Of a stretch of DNA of 64,000 bases, positions 61,909-64,000 are shown piece after piece (within the stretch, counting starts at the first letter, position 1; each line of letters begins with the position of its first letter). The position numbers were made by a program, and so were the translations under genes. Under the pieces are notes generated by a model. The model was given only the letters and a program-made list of their open reading frames with translations, had not been told where the DNA came from and made no database searches. The stretch spans positions 930,001-994,000 of the forward strand of contig NZ_CP158375.1 of NCBI RefSeq assembly GCF_041021955.1, written 5' to 3'. Source of the DNA: Caulobacter sp. 73W. Its GTDB lineage: Bacteria; Pseudomonadota; Alphaproteobacteria; Caulobacterales; Caulobacteraceae.

Positions 61909-63142
61909 CATCCGCAACCTGACCGTCGAGGAGGCGCGCCGCCGCATGTTGGCGCGCGCCGCCGTTCTCGCGCCTGAAACCGTCCCGCTCGACAGCGCCG
62001 CCGGCCGCATCCTGGCCGAGGACGTGGCCGCCATCCGCGATCAGCCGCCCTTCGACGCCTCGGCCATGGACGGCTGGGCGGTGCGGACCGCCGACCTGAC
62101 CGGCGCGCCCCTGCGCATCGTCGGCGAGAGCGCGGCGGGGCACGGCCATTCGGCGCCCCTGCAAGCCGGCGAGACCGTCCGTATCTTCACCGGCGCGCCC
62201 GTGCCCGTCGGCGCCGACCGCGTCGTGATCCAGGAGGAGGCCGACCGCGACGGCGACCTGCTCATGCCGCGCGGCGCGCCCGGCGCCCCCGCCTATATCC
62301 GTCCGCGCGGCGGCGACTTCCGGGCAGGTGATGTGTTGCTGCACAGCGGCGACCTCCTGACGCCCTGGCGGCTGGCCCTTGCCGCCGCGGCGGGCCGTAG
62401 CGCACTGGCCGTCGCCCGCCGTCCGCGCATCGCCATCCTGACCGGCGGCGACGAGGTGGTCGCCCCTGGCGAGACGCCCGGCCCCTGGCAGATCTTCAAC
62501 TCCGGCTCCGCCGGCCTGCTGGCTCTGGCCCGCCAGTGGGGTGCGGAGGCGCGCGGTTATCCGCTAATCGGCGATGACGAAGACGCCATTGTCGCCCAAG
62601 TCACCGAAATCACCGCGCCAGTCTCCGTTTCCGTCACCGAATTCTCCGCCGATCTCATCGTCTTGATGGGCGGCGCGTCGGTAGGCGATCACGACCTGGC
62701 CAAGCCCGCGCTCGCCCGTCTCGGCCTCGTGCTGGACGTGGAGACGGTGAAGGTGCGGCCGGGCAAACCCACCTGGTTCGGCAAGCTGACCGACGGCCAG
62801 CTGGTGCTGGGCCTGCCCGGCAATCCGGCCTCGGCCTTCGTCTGCGCCGAGCTGTTCCTGCGTCCGCTGATAGAGACGATGCTGGGCGCGGCCCCCGGTC
62901 CGGTCATGGAGGCCGCCGCCCTCGCCGCCCCTTTGCCCGCCAACGGTCCACGCGAACACTGGATGCGCGCGCGGTTCGAGCGGGACGAGGACGGAACCCT
63001 GCGGGTCCGCGCCTTCCCCGACCAGGAGTCCTCGTTGGTCACGGTCTTCGCCCAGGCCGACGCCCTGCTGGTCCGCCCTGCGGGAGCCCCCGCCGCCGCG
63101 GCCGGAGAGGTCGTGAAGGCGCTACGCCTCCGCCGGTTGTAA
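61880..63142 (+). CDS. moeA: Molybdopterin molybdenumtransferase MoeA
   Basis: The 420-residue enzyme inserts molybdate into adenylated molybdopterin to form Moco. Visible motifs are PPFDASAMDGWAVR near residue 55, IFTGAPVPVGADRVV, the MGGASVGDHD motif near residue 260, and KVRPGKPTWFGKL followed by GLPGNPASAF. The ATG at 61880 overlaps the end of fpr, suggesting coupling. Moco made here could serve the molybdenum hydroxylase at 16-18 kb. The stop codon lies inside a 20-bp AT-rich dyad. Confidence 0.94.
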   Translation: MSSNAPSSADIRNLTVEEARRRMLARAAVLAPETVPLDSAAGRILAEDVAAIRDQPPFDASAMDGWAVRTADLTGAPLRIVGESAAGHGHSAPLQAGETVRIFTGAPVPVGADRVVIQEEADRDGDLLMPRGAPGAPAYIRPRGGDFRAGDVLLHSGDLLTPWRLALAAAAGRSALAVARRPRIAILTGGDEVVAPGETPGPWQIFNSGSAGLLALARQWGAEARGYPLIGDDEDAIVAQVTEITAPVSVSVTEFSADLIVLMGGASVGDHDLAKPALARLGLVLDVETVKVRPGKPTWFGKLTDGQLVLGLPGNPASAFVCAELFLRPLIETMLGAAPGPVMEAAALAAPLPANGPREHWMRARFERDEDGTLRVRAFPDQESSLVTVFAQADALLVRPAGAPAAAAGEVVKALRLRRL

Positions 63143-63157
63143 AGTAAATACTTTACA
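63138..63157. promoter_or_regulatory. 20-bp perfect AT-rich dyad, candidate operator
   Basis: TGTAAAGTA-AA-TACTTTACA has 9-bp perfect arms, striking in such GC-rich DNA. It overlaps the moeA stop and lies 90 bp before the polysaccharide gene. No T-run follows and the loop is too small for a terminator, so a repressor site for the downstream gene is likely. Confidence 0.6.
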
Positions 63158-63246
63158 CAAAATCGAGACGCCGCACAAAACGCATGCTACTTCATAGGCC
63201 GAGTCCGCGAACCGCGGGCGGGACGGCAAGGTTTCGGGAGCACGGC

Positions 63247-64000
63247 GTGGGTCGAGCGGGCAAGTTCGCAGTTCATGTCTTCCTGGCCTTCATGGCGGCC
63301 TTCGTGTCCTGCGCCATTTGTGTCGGCGGGACCTGGCCGGTGCCGGCCATCTTCGCCTCAGCATTGGGTTTCGCCGTCTGCGCCGCCGTCGTCGAGGTGG
63401 TGATCCAGATCGAGCGCGCGCCCTGGCGCTTCGTGGCCCTGGGCGACATCCTGCGCCTGGCCCGCTCTTCCGCCCTGGCGATGAGCCTGTTCACCTTCGT
63501 GGTCTGGGCGACGCCGGTCGGCCTGCCCGGCGGCTGGCGCTCGGCCCTGCTGACCCTGATGGTCTATCCCGGCTTCCTGGCCGGCCTGCGCATCATCCGC
63601 CGCGCCATGCACGAAGGCTCGCTGCTGGAGATGTTCACCGGCGGCCATATCGCCACCCGCTCGCCCCTGCTGATCGTCGGCGAGGCGCATGAGGCCGACG
63701 CCTTCCTGCGCGCGCCGACCACGTCGCTGGGCCATACCTACGCCGCCATCGGCGTCGTCTCCCCCTCCCCGCGCGAAGTGGGCGAGGAGTTCCGGGGCGT
63801 CTGCGTCCTGGGCGACATCAGCCAGTTCGACGAGGTGCTGATGCGCCTGCGCGAAAGCAACATCGCCCCGGCCGCCATCCTGTTCCTGTCGCACCCCGCC
63901 AGCCTGCCGGGCCTTGGCCCCGAGCGCCTGGGCCGCCTGAAGAGCGAAGGCGTGCGCCTGCTGCGCCAGCCGGGCGGCGTGGTCGAACTGGCCAAGGGGC
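63247..64000 (+). CDS. FlaA1/CapD-like nucleotide-sugar enzyme (N-terminal part, cut by window edge)
   Basis: The visible 251 codons begin at a GTG seven bases after GGGAG. About four hydrophobic segments fall in the first 120 residues (FAVHVFLAFMAAFVSCAICV, FASALGFAVCAAVVEVVI, ALAMSLFTFVVWA, ALLTLMVYPGFLAGL). A Rossmann-like segment follows (SPLLIVGEAHEADAFLRAPT, YAAIGVVSPSPREVGEEFRG, VLGDISQFDEVLMRLRESN). This is the N-terminal layout of membrane-anchored UDP-sugar dehydratase/epimerases (CapD, PglF, FlaA1) used for capsule or O-antigen sugars; the epimerase domain lies beyond the edge. Confidence 0.78.
   Translation, partial: MGRAGKFAVHVFLAFMAAFVSCAICVGGTWPVPAIFASALGFAVCAAVVEVVIQIERAPWRFVALGDILRLARSSALAMSLFTFVVWATPVGLPGGWRSALLTLMVYPGFLAGLRIIRRAMHEGSLLEMFTGGHIATRSPLLIVGEAHEADAFLRAPTTSLGHTYAAIGVVSPSPREVGEEFRGVCVLGDISQFDEVLMRLRESNIAPAAILFLSHPASLPGLGPERLGRLKSEGVRLLRQPGGVVELAKG

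Overview
The window is high-GC chromosomal DNA from an alphaproteobacterium, most likely a member of the Caulobacterales (Caulobacter/Phenylobacterium-like). This is inferred from the large TonB-dependent receptors, the HutF-type histidine pathway, the Tat-exported isoquinoline-oxidoreductase-like enzyme with its cytochrome c, and the protein sequences themselves; no database search was possible. Both edges cut genes: a LuxI-type synthase on the left and a FlaA1/CapD-like polysaccharide enzyme on the right.

Layout. 1-1000: quorum-sensing pair luxI (partial)/luxR with an 18-bp dyad that could be a lux box. 1.1-4.2 kb: glycerol catabolism (glpD and glpK, convergent, separated by two inverted palindromic repeats). 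4.3-6.1 kb: an XRE regulator, then a small membrane protein, an ECF sigma factor and a membrane protein that may be its anti-sigma factor. 6.1-12.8 kb: histidine utilisation, with hutIC divergent from hutF-hutU-hutH and two HutC-type palindromes. 12.8-20.3 kb: a TonB-dependent receptor behind a LacI-like operator, a molybdenum hydroxylase with cytochrome c, adenine deaminase and a DUF3060-like protein. 20.4-29.9 kb: a lipid-type catabolic cluster (acyl-CoA synthetase, FadJ-like enzyme, serine hydrolase, tandem-TetR regulator, TonB-dependent receptor). 30.3-36.0 kb: a tripartite RND efflux operon. 36.2-37.7 kb: an M20-type peptidase. 37.8-60.0 kb: translation and transcription core on the minus strand: tRNA-Trp, secE, nusG, rplK, rplA, rplJ, rplL, rpoB, rpoC, rpsL, rpsG, fusA, tuf. 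Plus-strand genes interrupt it: a glutathione S-transferase, an M61 peptidase and two TonB-like proteins. 60.2-64.0 kb: a small protein, a lipoprotein, ferredoxin-NADP reductase, moeA and the partial polysaccharide gene.

Four genes carry single-base reading-frame breaks: hutI, the RND adaptor, fusA and rpoC. Because fusA and rpoC are essential and their frames resume immediately with conserved sequence, I read these as base-call errors (extra or missing bases in short runs) rather than biological pseudogenes, and annotate each as one gene.

Most interesting observations: two adjacent proteins that keep the TonB membrane anchor (Ser-x3-His) and proline-rich stalk but end in an unfamiliar Cys-containing domain; the tandem-TetR regulator together with a 12-base sequence shared between the fadJ promoter and the receptor/efflux intergenic region; a perfect 20-bp AT-rich dyad ahead of the polysaccharide gene; a hairpin that buries the ribosome binding site of the sigma-factor operon; and an M20 peptidase with altered metal ligands. 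No CRISPR array, prophage or insertion sequence was seen.
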